Source: JACDAE01 sp963744875 (GTDB lineage: Bacteria; Chloroflexota; Ktedonobacteria; Ktedonobacterales; Ktedonobacteraceae). From it: DNA of 64,000 bases. Both the position numbers and the translations under genes were made by a program. The stretch is from assembly GCA_963744875.1 (NCBI GenBank), contig CAVUVQ010000010.1, forward strand, positions 682,001-746,000, given 5' to 3'. Of this stretch, positions 63,749-64,000 are shown in pieces. Each line of letters begins with the position of its first letter. Within the stretch, counting starts at the first letter, position 1. Below the pieces are notes generated by a model. That model was given only the letters and a program-made list of their open reading frames with translations, was not told the DNA's origin and ran no database searches.

Positions 63749-64000
63749 GTGTTTAATCTCGTCAAATATCGTTACGCATTTCTGTTGCTCTCACTGGTGG
63801 TTATTGTACCGGGCTTTATCTCCCTGGTCTTTTTTCACCTGAATGTGGGTATTGACTTTCTAGGTGGTGCAAATATGCAGTTGCGCCCCCAACAGACATT
63901 TAGTGCAACGCAATTAACAAATGTATTGAAACACGACTCAACTTGGGTGATCTGCAAGTCGTTCCAGGTAGCAATGCACTACAGCTTACCCCAAATAAAA
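63749..64000 (+). pseudogene. secF: protein-export membrane protein SecF, 5' part with a frameshift
   Basis: GTG 63749 is preceded by GAGGAGGAAG. The product begins FNLVKYRYAFLLLSLVVIVP, followed by GIDFLGGANMQLRP, the SecF signature start. Near 63943 the frame slips; the next frame reads NLGDLQVVPGSNALQLTPNK, as expected for SecF. The gene runs off the window. It forms an operon with secD. Confidence 0.8.

Overview
The window looks like chromosomal DNA of a soil-type, multicellular Chloroflexota bacterium, most likely class Ktedonobacteria. I infer this from the gene mix: a Ser/Thr kinase fused to WD40 repeats, LysM and SH3 cell-wall proteins, TIR and pentapeptide proteins, an F420-type (Ddn) domain, a DUF4331 protein, and intergenic gaps full of short palindromic repeats. 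Base composition looks near half G+C by eye. No rRNA, tRNA or CRISPR array was recognised.

Layout. 0-10 kb: ECF sigma factor, broken HAD phosphatase, TIR-TPR protein, YtxH-like and LysM envelope proteins, kinase-WD40, an HTH regulator convergent with a luciferase-like oxidoreductase, a tiny zinc-ribbon protein and a Prim-Pol-like protein. 10-22 kb: TldD/TldE protease pair, CvpA, HflX, a soluble chemoreceptor-like protein, upp, a CoxG-like protein, a ribonuclease D/HEAT fusion and a carbonic anhydrase. 22-31 kb: secreted SGNH hydrolase, alpha-galactosidase with a CBM, then an envelope-glycan operon (DUF503, WecG/TagA, HldE-type kinase and adenylyltransferase, MurJ), a terminator and a HicBA toxin-antitoxin pair. 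31-44 kb: FIST sensor, alpha/beta hydrolase, a lone FtsX permease with an SGNH lipoprotein, SecG, a GT2 glycosyltransferase with a GGDEF-like tail, DUF4331 and ferritin-like proteins. 44-56 kb: a KS/chain-length-factor pair behind an inactive-looking hydrolase, a 25-bp tandem repeat array beside a recombinase fragment and two very small ORFs, a large membrane glycosyltransferase, a LysM-SH3 protein and two divergent TIR-type genes. 55-64 kb: acetoacetyl-CoA synthetase, an F420-type/ERG2-sigma-1 receptor fusion, smaller genes, and heavily frameshifted secD and secF.

Two themes cut across the window. First, at least nine genes carry frameshifts while the protein on both sides stays conserved; nearly all need removal of a single inserted base, which points to consensus errors at least as much as to gene decay. 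Second, the intergenic DNA holds two palindromic repeat families: a roughly 190-230 bp MITE with 13-bp terminal inverted repeats and 9-10 bp target duplications, and shorter GTAGGGGC-ended hairpins. Two of the three MITE copies are inserted inside such hairpins.

The most striking gene is at 57862-59025: an N-terminal F420-dependent nitroreductase-like (Ddn) domain joined in frame to a domain of the eukaryotic sterol C8-isomerase/sigma-1 receptor (ERG2) family, with the key Asp and Glu retained. All functional calls come from reading the sequence; no database search was run.
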